A stretch of 64,000 nucleotides of DNA from contig NZ_JACHMD010000001.1 in the NCBI RefSeq assembly GCF_014204835.1, positions 1,364,001-1,428,000 on the forward strand, given 5' to 3'. Within the stretch, counting starts at the first letter, position 1. Each line of letters starts with the position of its first letter. A model generated the notes under the pieces. It ran no database searches. It had not been told where the DNA came from and was given only the letters and a program-made list of their open reading frames with translations. Source of the stretch: Microbacterium marinum. Its GTDB lineage: Bacteria; Actinomycetota; Actinomycetes; Actinomycetales; Microbacteriaceae. Below are positions 25,511-34,400 of this stretch, piece by piece. The position numbers and the translations under genes were made by a program.

Positions 25511-25664
25511 GTGGCCGGGATCTACGTGTTCGAGGGAGGCATCACGGCGGACGGTGCTGGAGTTGCCGAACCGGGAGGAGGCGCTGCGCTGGGCCCAGAA
25601 GATCGCCATCGGATGCCGTTGCTCCCAAGAGCTGCGCGAATTCATGTACGACCCGGAATCCTGA
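25511..25664 (+). pseudogene. YCII-related protein remnant
   Basis: From 25554 to the stop at 25662 the translation VLELPNREEALRWAQKIAIG, CRCSQELREFMYDPES is the C-terminal end of a YCII-related barrel protein, which normally has about 100-120 residues. Upstream, in another frame from 25511, VAGIYVFEGGITADG looks like a piece of the same or another protein. The frame break and missing N-terminus mark it as decayed. Confidence 0.6.
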
Positions 25665-25674
25665 CGGCCCCGCC

Positions 25675-26556
25675 TCACACGAGCGCCGCCGAGTGGCGGG
25701 CCGCGGCCCGCACGGCATCCGTGACAGTGTCCAGGAGTGGGGAGGAGAGGTTCCACCGCTGCCAGAACAGCGGGATGTCGATCGTGTCGGCCGCCAGCTC
25801 GACGAGGGAGCCTGCCGCCACGCCGTCTTCGTATTGGCCGGGAAGCAGCATTCCCCAGCCGAGACCGGACGTGACCGCCTGCGCGAACTCGGCCGAAGCG
25901 CTGATGACGTGGCGCGGCGCCGCGATCCGCGCGCCGTGGCGCCGGGCGAAGGCTGACTGCAGGGTGTCGTGACGGTCGAAGTCGACGATGGGCGCCCGCT
26001 CCAGCGACGTTCTGTCGATGCCGCGGGGGAACCAGCGTTCCGCGAACGCACGACTCGCGATCGCGGTGTATCGCATGCGTCCGAGGGGGGAGGCGATGCA
26101 GCCGCTCACCGGGTTCCGCTGCGAGGTGACCGCGCCCATGACCGTTCCCGCGGAGAGGAGCTGCGCGGTCCGCTCCTGGTCCTCGCGGTGGATCTCGAAC
26201 GTCACGGCGTGCGCCGCGGCCACCGACGTCAGAGCCGGAAGGAACCACGTGATCAGCGAGTCGGCGTTCACGGCGAGGGGAACGCGAGGAGCGGCGACGT
26301 CATCGCCGAGAGCCGCACGTGCATCGTGCTCGAGCAGGGCCAGCTGCCGGGCGAGGCGCACCAGCGGCTGCCCGGCCTCCGTCGCGCTGACCGGCTTCGT
26401 GCGGTGGAGCACCACCCGCCCGACCCGCTGCTCGATCGCGCGAATGCGCTGGCTCACCGCGCTCGGGGTGATGCCGAGATCGGATGCCGCCCGCTCGAGC
26501 GTGCCGGCATCGACGACGGCGGCGAGAGTACGCAGCTGATCGAGGGGGAGTTCCAC
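25675..26556 (-). CDS. lysG: LysG/ArgP-type LysR regulator of lysine export
   Basis: 293 residues. The HTH (LRTLAAVVDAGTLERAASDL, ITPSAVSQRIRAIE) and the effector domain (VNADSLITWFLPAL, DRHDTLQSAFARR) match the ArgP/LysG branch of LysR regulators, which activate export of basic amino acids when lysine or arginine accumulate. It is divergent from a lysE-like exporter with an 84-bp shared control region containing a perfect palindrome. Family assignment from sequence and context agree. Confidence 0.88.
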   Translation of the reverse strand: MELPLDQLRTLAAVVDAGTLERAASDLGITPSAVSQRIRAIEQRVGRVVLHRTKPVSATEAGQPLVRLARQLALLEHDARAALGDDVAAPRVPLAVNADSLITWFLPALTSVAAAHAVTFEIHREDQERTAQLLSAGTVMGAVTSQRNPVSGCIASPLGRMRYTAIASRAFAERWFPRGIDRTSLERAPIVDFDRHDTLQSAFARRHGARIAAPRHVISASAEFAQAVTSGLGWGMLLPGQYEDGVAAGSLVELAADTIDIPLFWQRWNLSSPLLDTVTDAVRAAARHSAALV

Positions 26557-26579
26557 GCCGGCAGTCTAATGAAGCGTTA

Positions 26580-26594
26580 CTTCAGATACTGAAG
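26580..26594. promoter_or_regulatory. LysG operator
   Basis: CTTCAG-ATA-CTGAAG is a perfect palindrome containing a T-N11-A core, the LysR-type recognition pattern. Its centre lies about 54 bp before the predicted lysE transcript start, the usual activation position. Confidence 0.7.
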
Positions 26595-26604
26595 AATCCT
26601 GCGC

Positions 26605-26633
26605 TGGACTGCATATGACCGTCACCGTAGCGT
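26605..26633 (+). promoter_or_regulatory. lysE promoter
   Basis: -35 TGGACT (26605-26610), 17-bp spacer, -10 TAGCGT (26628-26633), then seven bases to the GTG at 26641. The mRNA should be leaderless. Confidence 0.6.
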
Positions 26634-26640
26634 CGATGAC

Positions 26641-27327
26641 GTGACCCCCGACTTCGCTGCTCTCCTGTCGGGCCTCGGCCTGTGCCTCGGCCTCATCATC
26701 TCGATCGGTGCGCAGAACGCGATCGTTCTCCGTCAGGGGTTGCGGCGCGAGCACGTCGGAATCGTGGTGGCGGTGTGCGTCATCAGCGACGCGATCCTCC
26801 AGACCATCGGCGTCGCGGGGGTCGCGACGCTCGTGACCTCCCAGCCCTGGCTCGAGATCGTGGCGCGCTGGGCGGGCGCCGCGTTCATCCTCGGGTTCGC
26901 GTTCCTGAGTGCGCGCCGTGCCTGGCGCGGCGGCGGGTCGCTCGAGGCGGCCTCCGACCCGGCCGGTGCCCCGTCAGCGTCGCCCGGAACAGGCGGGGGC
27001 GCCGTGCTCACCGAGGAGCGGGTCTCCACACGGACGCGTCCGCGGCGGCTCACGACGCTCCTCACGATCCTCGCCGTCACGTGGCTCAACCCGCACGCGC
27101 TCGTCGAGACGACGGTCGTGCTGGGTTCGGTCGCGGCGACCCACGGTGACGCCCGGTGGTGGTTCCTCGCGGGAGGGATCACCGCGAGCACACTGTGGTT
27201 CGTCGTCTTCGGGTACGGCGCCCGCTATCTGGCGCCGCTGCTGCGGACCGAGCGCGCGTGGCGCATCCTCGACGGCGGCATCGCCGCGGTCATGGTCGTG
27301 ATCGCGATCAGCCTCGTTGCGGGCTAG
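26641..27327 (+). CDS. lysE: LysE-family basic amino acid exporter
   Basis: 228 residues with about six hydrophobic segments. The N-terminus LLSGLGLCLGLIISIGAQNA followed by IVLRQGLRREH and the later TWLNPHALVETTVVLG are the LysE signatures: GAQN and NPH in paired helices. The protein exports L-lysine or L-arginine. The central cytoplasmic loop is longer and Ser/Pro/Gly-rich compared with Corynebacterium LysE. Confidence 0.9.
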   Translation: MTPDFAALLSGLGLCLGLIISIGAQNAIVLRQGLRREHVGIVVAVCVISDAILQTIGVAGVATLVTSQPWLEIVARWAGAAFILGFAFLSARRAWRGGGSLEAASDPAGAPSASPGTGGGAVLTEERVSTRTRPRRLTTLLTILAVTWLNPHALVETTVVLGSVAATHGDARWWFLAGGITASTLWFVVFGYGARYLAPLLRTERAWRILDGGIAAVMVVIAISLVAG

Positions 27328-27345
27328 CGACGTGGCGCGCGGGTG

Positions 27346-27705
27346 TCAGTGCGCGGCGTCGTACGCCTCGAGGACGGCGGCGGGCACGCGCCCGCGCTCC
27401 GACACGGTATGCCCGTTCTTGGCCGCCCACTCGCGGATCGGCGCATAGTCCCGCTGGCCGGCGCGCTTCTGCTTGCGTCCCGCTCCGCCGCTGCCCCCAC
27501 GCGGAGCGGAGGTGCGCGACGACACCGAACGGGCCGCGTCGATGTAGGGACCGAAGGCATCGCGCAGCGCTGCGGCGTTGTCGGTGGTCAAGTCGATCTC
27601 GTAGGCGGTGCCGTCGAGCGAGAAGAGGACGGTTTCGCCCTCGCCGACCTCGAGGACGGTGCCGTCCAGGTCGTCGACGAGCTGATGCACGATTTTGCGA
27701 GCCAT
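27346..27705 (-). CDS. lsr2: Lsr2 nucleoid-associated protein
   Basis: 119 residues. The N-terminal dimerisation domain starts MARKIVHQLVDDLDGT, a basic Gly-rich linker follows (SAPRGGSGGAGRKQKRAG), and the C-terminal DNA-binding domain carries the AT-hook-like RGR (~104-106) in the minor-groove binding loop. Lsr2 coats AT-rich, often horizontally acquired DNA and silences it, the actinobacterial counterpart of H-NS. TAGGCT (27717-27712) six bases before the ATG predicts a leaderless transcript. Confidence 0.93.
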   Translation of the reverse strand: MARKIVHQLVDDLDGTVLEVGEGETVLFSLDGTAYEIDLTTDNAAALRDAFGPYIDAARSVSSRTSAPRGGSGGAGRKQKRAGQRDYAPIREWAAKNGHTVSERGRVPAAVLEAYDAAH

Positions 27706-27733
27706 GGCCAGAGCCTAGTGGCGTGGCCCGGAA

Positions 27734-28573
27734 TTACGGGAGAAGACCCGCCCGGCGCGCCTTTGCGACGGCAGCGTGCCGCGTCGAGGCGTCGAGCTTG
27801 GCCATCGCCGCCTGCAGGTACGACTTGACCGTCCCCTCCTTCAGCGACAAGGATGCCGCGATCTCGGAGTTCGTCGCGCCGAGCGCGCAGCACGCCAGCA
27901 CGTCGAGTTCGCGCGGCGACAGGCTCACCTCGAGCGCGACGACGGGCGCGACGTTCTCGCGCGATATCGCAGCGAGGCGCTGTTCGACGGCGGCGATCCG
28001 GCTGCGCAGCCCCGCGTCGGCCACGGCGGCGGCGATGCTGCGCAGCTCGGCGTAGCTCTCGCGGAGGTCTTCCTGTGCTGCCGCGGGCAGGGCGTTCTCG
28101 GCGGGGGAGAGGGCGGACAGGCGACGGTCCACCTCCTCGCGCACGCGGAGCTCGGTGGCGATCATGTCCGCCGCGCGGAAGGCGGGACGGCTGACGAGGT
28201 CGCCGACCGGGCCGGGAGACCAGGAGCCGCAGTAGACGATGCCGCGCGGGCGTCCGGTCACCACGATCGGGACGGCGAGCAGGGTCGAGATCCCCTCGCC
28301 GAGGATCGCCCGGTCGTAGTCGTGCGTGATGGTGCGGGCGGTGCGGTAGTCGAGCGCGAGTCGGGGGCGTCGCTCCACCATCGCGGCGCCGCCGAGACCC
28401 CGCCCGGTGTGGACGACGAGACCCTCGATGCTCCGGGTGCGCGCGCCGGAGATGGCGCTCACGTGGACGGCGCCGTCGTGCTCGAGGCCGCCGAAGACCA
28501 CGGGGAAGCGGGTCTGGCGGGCGAGGTCGGTCACGGCTCGCGAGACGAGCTGCGTGTCCGTGTCGCTTTCCAC
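27734..28573 (-). CDS. GAF-domain LuxR-type regulator
   Basis: 279 residues from the GTG at 28573; upstream in-frame codons have no ribosome site. Residues ~10-150 form a GAF-like sensor (VFGGLEHDGAVHVSAISGAR, LLAVPIVVTGRPRGIVYCG). A coiled linker follows, then a C-terminal LuxR/GerE helix-turn-helix (LSPRELDVLACCALGATNSE, IAASLSLKEGTVKSYLQAAM). The regulator is divergent from the DUF485-actP pair and probably controls it; GAF-LuxR proteins of this kind regulate carboxylate use in actinobacteria. Confidence 0.83.
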   Translation of the reverse strand: MESDTDTQLVSRAVTDLARQTRFPVVFGGLEHDGAVHVSAISGARTRSIEGLVVHTGRGLGGAAMVERRPRLALDYRTARTITHDYDRAILGEGISTLLAVPIVVTGRPRGIVYCGSWSPGPVGDLVSRPAFRAADMIATELRVREEVDRRLSALSPAENALPAAAQEDLRESYAELRSIAAAVADAGLRSRIAAVEQRLAAISRENVAPVVALEVSLSPRELDVLACCALGATNSEIAASLSLKEGTVKSYLQAAMAKLDASTRHAAVAKARRAGLLP

Positions 28574-28705
28574 CGGCAAACCCTTACCTACTTCCGGGGG
28601 TGACGGCCCCTGCGCCGCCTTCGTACGGTCGAACCTACCATGCGGCCGTTTCTGTGAGACAGCCGTGAGAGCACCGTCGCTCACCCCATGAGGCAAGGAG
28701 GCCAC

Positions 28706-29053
28706 ATGTCGCAATCACCCCACGATGGCGCCGGAGGGAGTGCCATCGATTACGTCGCGGTGGAGGAATCGCCGCGCTTCGTCGAGCTGAAACGAAAGCA
28801 TCGCAGCGTCGTCTTCCCGCTCGCCGTGCTGTTCCTCGTCTGGTACTTCGTGTACGTCCTGCTGTCGTCGTTCGCGCCCGACTTCATGGCACAGGAGGTG
28901 TGGGGCCACATCACGATCGGTCTCCTCCTCGGTCTCGGCCAGTTCGTGACCACCTTCGCGATCACGATGGGCTACGTGTCGTTCGCGAACCGCAAGCTCG
29001 ACCCGATCTCCTCGGAGATCCGCGCCGACCTCGAAAGGCAGGAGACCCGATGA
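28706..29053 (+). CDS. DUF485 membrane protein
   Basis: 115 residues: soluble N-terminal 35 residues, then two transmembrane helices (VVFPLAVLFLVWYFVYVLLS and TIGLLLGLGQFVTTFAITMG), exactly the DUF485/YjcH layout. These small proteins are made with acetate permease ActP. AAGGAGG lies five bases before the ATG. Its stop overlaps the start of actP (ATGA). Confidence 0.9.
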   Translation: MSQSPHDGAGGSAIDYVAVEESPRFVELKRKHRSVVFPLAVLFLVWYFVYVLLSSFAPDFMAQEVWGHITIGLLLGLGQFVTTFAITMGYVSFANRKLDPISSEIRADLERQETR

Positions 29054-30669
29054 GCTCGATCCTCCTCGCGGCGGCGCCCGCCGCGAACGCCGACAACAAC
29101 CCGGTCCTCAACATCTCGATCTTCGGTGCGTTCGTGGCCGTGACGCTGTTCATCGTCATCCGCGCCAGCCGCAACAACAAGACCGCTGCCGACTACTACG
29201 CAGCCGGCCGCTCGTTCACGGGACCGCAGAACGGATTCGCGATCGCGGGCGACTACCTCTCGGCGGCATCCTTCCTCGGCATCGTCGGGGCCATCGCCAT
29301 CAACGGCTATGACGGGTTCCTCTACTCGATCGGCTTCCTCGTGGCGTGGCTGGTCGCGCTGCTGCTGGTGGCCGAGCTGATGCGCAACACGGGCAAGTTC
29401 ACGATGGCCGACGTGCTGTCGTTCCGGTTGAAGCAGCGACCGGTGCGACTCGCGGCGGCGATCACCACGCTGGCGGTCTGCTTCTTCTACCTGCTGGCGC
29501 AGATGGCGGGCGCCGGCGGCCTCGTCTCGCTGCTCCTGGGCATCACCGAGCAGGTCGGACAGTCGATCGTCGTCGCGGTCGTGGGCGTGCTCATGATCGT
29601 CTACGTCCTCATCGGCGGGATGAAGGGCACCACCTGGGTGCAGATCGTGAAGGCGTTCTTGCTCATCGGCGGCGCCGTCGTCATGACCATCTGGGTGCTC
29701 GCGATCAACGGCTTCAGCCTCGACACCCTCCTGGGTGCGGCGGTCGAGGCGTCCACGCGCGACCCGCAGGAGGCGATCCTCGGACCGGGCCTGCAGTACG
29801 GCGCCAACCCTTGGGACTTCCTGTCCCTCGCGATCGCGCTCGTCCTCGGCACTGCGGGCCTCCCGCACGTGCTCATGCGCTTCTACACCGTACCCACGGC
29901 CAAGGAAGCGCGGCGCTCGGTGGTCTGGGCGATCTGGCTGATCGGTCTCTTCTACCTGCTGACCCTGGTGCTCGGCTACGGCGCCGGCGCGATCGTCGGG
30001 CCGGAGACCATCGCCGCAGCTCCCGGCGGCGTGAACTCCGCGGCACCGCTGCTCGCAGCGGCCCTGGGGGGTCCGATCCTGCTCGGGTTCATCTCTGCGG
30101 TCGCCTTCGCGACGATCCTCGCGGTGGTGGCGGGTCTCACGATCACGGCGGCGGCATCCTTCGCCCACGACATCTACGCCAACGTCGTGAAGAAGGGCAA
30201 CGTCCCCGCCGACGGCGAGGTCAAGGTGGCCCGTCGCACGGTCATCGTGATCGGCGTCCTGGCGATCGTCGGCGGCATCGGCGTGCAGGGGCAGAACGTG
30301 GCGTTCCTCGTCGCGTTGGCCTTCGCCGTCGCCGCGTCGGCGAACCTTCCGACGATCCTCTTCTCGCTGTTCTGGCGGAAGTTCACCACCCGCGGCGCCG
30401 TGTGGAGCATGTACGGGGGACTCGCGACCGCGATCATCCTCATCGTGCTCTCGCCGGTGTTCTGGGGCACGCCGACCAGCGTGTTCAAGGACGTGGGAAC
30501 CGCGATCTGGCCGCTCAACAACCCGGGCATCGTCTCGATCCCGGTCGGCTTCCTGCTCGGCTGGCTCGGGTCGGTGACCTCGCGTCGCGCGGAGGACCGC
30601 AAGAAGGCGGCCGAGATGGAGGTCCGTTCGCTGACCGGGTACGGCGCCGAGAAGGCGGTCGACCACTAG
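29050..30669 (+). CDS. actP: Cation/acetate symporter, sodium:solute symporter family
   Basis: 539 residues, about 13 transmembrane helices. SSS-family hallmarks: DYYAAGRSFTGPQNGFAIAG, DYLSAASFLGIVG, and the conserved GTAGLPHVLMRFYTVP. Length and N-terminus match ActP/YjcG, which imports acetate and related short carboxylates with a cation. Translationally coupled to DUF485 and ended by a bidirectional hairpin. Alternative substrate such as pyruvate or propionate (MctC-type) is possible. Confidence 0.87.
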   Translation: MSSILLAAAPAANADNNPVLNISIFGAFVAVTLFIVIRASRNNKTAADYYAAGRSFTGPQNGFAIAGDYLSAASFLGIVGAIAINGYDGFLYSIGFLVAWLVALLLVAELMRNTGKFTMADVLSFRLKQRPVRLAAAITTLAVCFFYLLAQMAGAGGLVSLLLGITEQVGQSIVVAVVGVLMIVYVLIGGMKGTTWVQIVKAFLLIGGAVVMTIWVLAINGFSLDTLLGAAVEASTRDPQEAILGPGLQYGANPWDFLSLAIALVLGTAGLPHVLMRFYTVPTAKEARRSVVWAIWLIGLFYLLTLVLGYGAGAIVGPETIAAAPGGVNSAAPLLAAALGGPILLGFISAVAFATILAVVAGLTITAAASFAHDIYANVVKKGNVPADGEVKVARRTVIVIGVLAIVGGIGVQGQNVAFLVALAFAVAASANLPTILFSLFWRKFTTRGAVWSMYGGLATAIILIVLSPVFWGTPTSVFKDVGTAIWPLNNPGIVSIPVGFLLGWLGSVTSRRAEDRKKAAEMEVRSLTGYGAEKAVDH

Positions 30670-30679
30670 TCACAGGATC

Positions 30680-30720
30680 CGAAGCGGGGGCGGACGGCCT
30701 ACTCGTCCGCCCCCGCTTCG
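30680..30720. terminator. Bidirectional terminator between actP and the ATL gene
   Basis: A perfect 16-bp stem (CGAAGCGGGGGCGGAC at 30680-30695, complement at 30705-30720) with a 9-nt loop. The right arm is inside the last codons of the convergent alkyltransferase-like gene, whose stop lies in the loop. Confidence 0.85.
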
Positions 30721-31208
30721 AGTTCGAGGAGGTACCGCTTGCGCTCGGGGTGGCCGCCGTACTCACCGATCGAGCCGTCGCTGCGGATGATCCGGTGCGC
30801 GGGGACGACGATCGACCACGGCGTGCGGGCGCACGCCGTTCCCACCGCCCGGTTCGCGCCGGGCGCTCCCGCCGCGATCGCGATCTCCGCGTACGAGGCG
30901 GTCTCGCCGTACGGGACGGCGACGATCGCCTCGAGCGCGCGGCGGGTGAACCCCGACGTCAGCTGCCAGTCGAGCGGCACGTCGAAGTCGCGCCGGGTGC
31001 CGGCGAAGTACTCGTCCAGCTGCGCTGCGGCATCCGCTTCTTCGCCCGTGCCCGGCACCGGCACCGTGTGCAGCAGCAGACCGAGCCGGGCCACCTCGGC
31101 GTAGGCCGGGCCGTCGAGGATCGACAGCGCGGCGAGGCCGTCTGCTGTCGTGAGGAGGAGGGCCTCGCCGATCGGTGTCGGATGCACGGCATACGCTGCG
31201 AACGTCAT
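30699..31208 (-). CDS. Alkyltransferase-like protein (MGMT homologue lacking catalytic Cys)
   Basis: 169 residues with the full methylguanine-DNA methyltransferase layout: N-terminal domain, VPYGETASYAEIAIAAGAPG, ANRAVGTACARTPWS, and the active-site loop IVVPAHRIIRSDGSIGEYGG. The motif that should be PCHR is PAHR: codon GCG (Ala137) at 30798-30800. Without the acceptor Cys it cannot take up the alkyl group. It fits alkyltransferase-like proteins, which bind O6-alkylguanine and pass it to nucleotide excision repair. A Thermus protein with Ala at this position is known. Start at 31208 gives the normal length. Confidence 0.82.
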   Translation of the reverse strand: MTFAAYAVHPTPIGEALLLTTADGLAALSILDGPAYAEVARLGLLLHTVPVPGTGEEADAAAQLDEYFAGTRRDFDVPLDWQLTSGFTRRALEAIVAVPYGETASYAEIAIAAGAPGANRAVGTACARTPWSIVVPAHRIIRSDGSIGEYGGHPERKRYLLELEAGADE

Positions 31209-31402
31209 GGCATCATCATGGCCGCCGTGGCGGCGCGGCCGTGCCGGCACCGGAGGCCGGGGGAGCGACCTCATCGGAGGGCGCCTGGGGAGGAGAAGCC
31301 GGGGGTCCGCGCGCAGATCCCGCGAAACTCGGAGGTCGTTGCGGGATTCCGGCGCGCCGCGCGCTTAGTGTTTCTCGTGTGTGGCGAGCAGACGGAGGCG
31401 CG

Positions 31403-34400
31403 GTGCGCGGCGAGAGTGCCGAGTACACGTCCGAGGTGACCCCGGCGGACGTGAAACTGTCCGACCCTGACGTCCTCGTCATGCACGCCGCGGTCCCCGA
31501 GCAGCGGCGGCTCCGCGAAGAGGCCGCGCACCTCGGCGGCACCTCGACCCTCCTGCACTACCGCGACGAGGGCGATGCCGGCATCGACATCACCAAGGCC
31601 CACCCCGGCAGCCTCCCGCAGTTCATCACCGGGCGACCGACCCTCCTCTCGCACATGTTCCGCGACGAGGTGGCGCTGCGCACGGCGCGGCTGGCAGCGG
31701 AACGGATCACCTCGAAGGACGTCGAACTGCGCACCGCGCGCGGTCTCGACACCGTGCACCTCGCCATCGGCATGGCGTCGTGGCGCATCGGCGGCGTCTC
31801 CTGCACCGCACCGGTCCTGCTGCGCCCGCTCGCCATCCGCCGGCACCACAACGATTTCGACCTGCGCCTGCACGCATCGTTCGCGATCAACCCCGAACTG
31901 GTCGAAGCCGCACGCACGCACTTCGGCATCGACCTCGACGGCGCCGCGCTCGCCGCCCTCGCCTACGACGGCGGCGTCTTCCAGCCGCAGCCGGTCATCG
32001 ACCACCTCCGCGCGCTCACCTCGCACATCCCGACGTTCACCGTGCTCCCGCGTCTGGTCGTCTCGACCTTCGCCGACGTCGCCTCCGACATGGAGCGGGA
32101 TGCCGCGCACCTCGACCACCCCGTCCTCAACGCGCTCGCCGGGCATCCGGCCGACCGCGAGCGGCTGTCGTTCGTGCGTCCGCAGCCTCAGGCCGTCAGT
32201 TCGGACGACCGACCGCCGGCATCCGATCGTCTTCTCCTCGACGCGGACGCCGAGCAGGAAGCCGTGCTCGCCCGCATCACCGAGGGTCAATCGCTCGCCG
32301 TGCACACGCTGCCGGGCACCGGCGGAACGCAGACCGTCATCAACACCGTCGGCGAGCTCGTCCGCGGCGGCAAGCGCGTGCTCGTCGTCAGTGCACGCCG
32401 GTCGACCCTCGACGGTGTCCGTCACCGCCTCGCGGGGATCGGCCTCCCGGGGCTCGCCGTCTCGCCCACACGCCTGCACCGCGACCTCATCCGCGCCATC
32501 GCCCGCAACGAGAAGGCCGAATCGCCGAAGGTCGCGGAGGTCGACGACGCGCTCGTGCGCCTGCGCACCGTGCTGCGCGACTACCGCTCGGCGCTCACGC
32601 AGCGTCACGCGTCGGTCGGCGTCTCGCCGCTGGAGGCGCTGCGTCAACTGACCGAGATCGGTTCGCACGACCCGCAGCCGTCCGCCACGACGCGGTTCGA
32701 CCTGCCGACCGTCCAGAAGCTCGCCACCCGCCGGGCAGAAGCGGCGCGCACCCTCGCCGACGCCGCACGACTGGGGGAGTTCCGGTTCGGCCCCGACGAC
32801 TCGCCCTGGTACGGCGTCGCCTTCTCGACCACCGACCAGGCGCGCGCCGCGCACGCCCTGGCGGGCCGGCTCCACCGCACCGAGGTTCCCGGCATCCTCG
32901 AACGCGGCTACGAGCTCATCGGTCAGACCCGGATGCGGCCGTTCACGACGATCGCCGAGATGGGTGCGTACATCCATCTCCTGCAGGGCATTCGTGCCTC
33001 GCTCGACCGGTTCAGCCTCACCGTCTTCGAGCGGCCCCTGAACGACCTCATCGCCGCGCACTCCACGCGCCGCGAGTCCAGCACGATGTCGAGCGCCAAC
33101 CGCCGTCGCCTGCGCCGGCTGTCGAAGGAGTACGTGCGCCCCGGGATGCACGTCACCGACATGCACGAGGCGCTCGTCAAGGTGCAGAATCAGCGCCTGC
33201 AGTGGCAGCGCCTCGTCGACGCGGGTGTCACGCCCGAGGTGCCCATCGGGCTCGACGACGTGGCCGCAGCCTGGCAGCGCGCGAACGCCGACCTGGGGGA
33301 GCTCGACGTCGCCCTGGGGCGCACGGAGCCGCTCGCGAGCCTGCCGATCCCGCACCTGCTGCGCACGCTCGCGGGCTTGGCAGCAACCTCCGACGTCTTC
33401 GACAACCTCGTCGAGCGGGCGTCGCTGCGCAGCGAACTCGCCCAGCTCGGGCTCGAGCCCCTGCTCACCGAGCTGTCGGTGCGTCACGTTCCCGAGGCCG
33501 ACGTCGCGGTCGAGTTCGAGTACGCGTGGTGGCGCTCGGCGCTCGAGGCGATGCTCCGATCCGACCGGGCCCTGCTCGGCGCCAACACGCCTGTGCTCGA
33601 CCGTCTCGAGCGCGATTTCCGCCTGGTCGACGAGGCGCACGCCGGCTCGTCGGGTCCGCTCCTCGCGGCCGAACTCGCGAAGCGGTGGCGCATCGCCATC
33701 GTCGATGAGCCGCGCGAGGCCTCGGCGTTGAAGTCCGCACTGCGTGCCGGCACTGCGTCGGCCGACGAGCTCGTGGCATCCGCCCCCACCCTTCTCCGTG
33801 TGCTCGCTCCGGTCTGGCTCGCCTCGCCGTACGAAGTGCCGCACGTGCCCGATCACCCCGACTTCGACGTCGTCGTCATCGCGGATGCCGCGGCGCTGTG
33901 CCTGGCCGAAGCGGCACCCGCGCTCCGCCGGGCCCGACAAGTGGTCGTCTTCGGAGACCCGGTCACCCAGAAGCCGACGCCGTTCCGGGTGTGGTCGGGA
34001 CGCGGCGAAGACCTGGAGGAGCCGGAGGTCGCGTTCGACGAGACGAGCGTCTTCGAGCGACTGTCGGAGCTGCTGCCGGTAGAGACGCTCACCCGCAGCT
34101 ACCGCGCCGGCGGCGAGGACCTCGCCGAACTGGTCAACGACGCCTTCTACGACGGCCGCATCGCCTCCCTGCCGTGGGCGGGCTCGTACCTCGGGCGCGG
34201 CAGTCTGAGCGTCGACTACGTCGAGGGCGGCACCGGCACCCCCGACCCCGAGACCGGCGCCGTCGAGAGCCCCGACGCCGAAGTCGCCCGTGTGGTCACG
34301 CTCGTCGTGGAGCACGCCATCAACCGGCCCGCGGAATCGCTCATGGTCGTCACGGCCTCCACGCGCCACGCAGAGCGCATCCGGGCCGCCGTGGCCGCCG

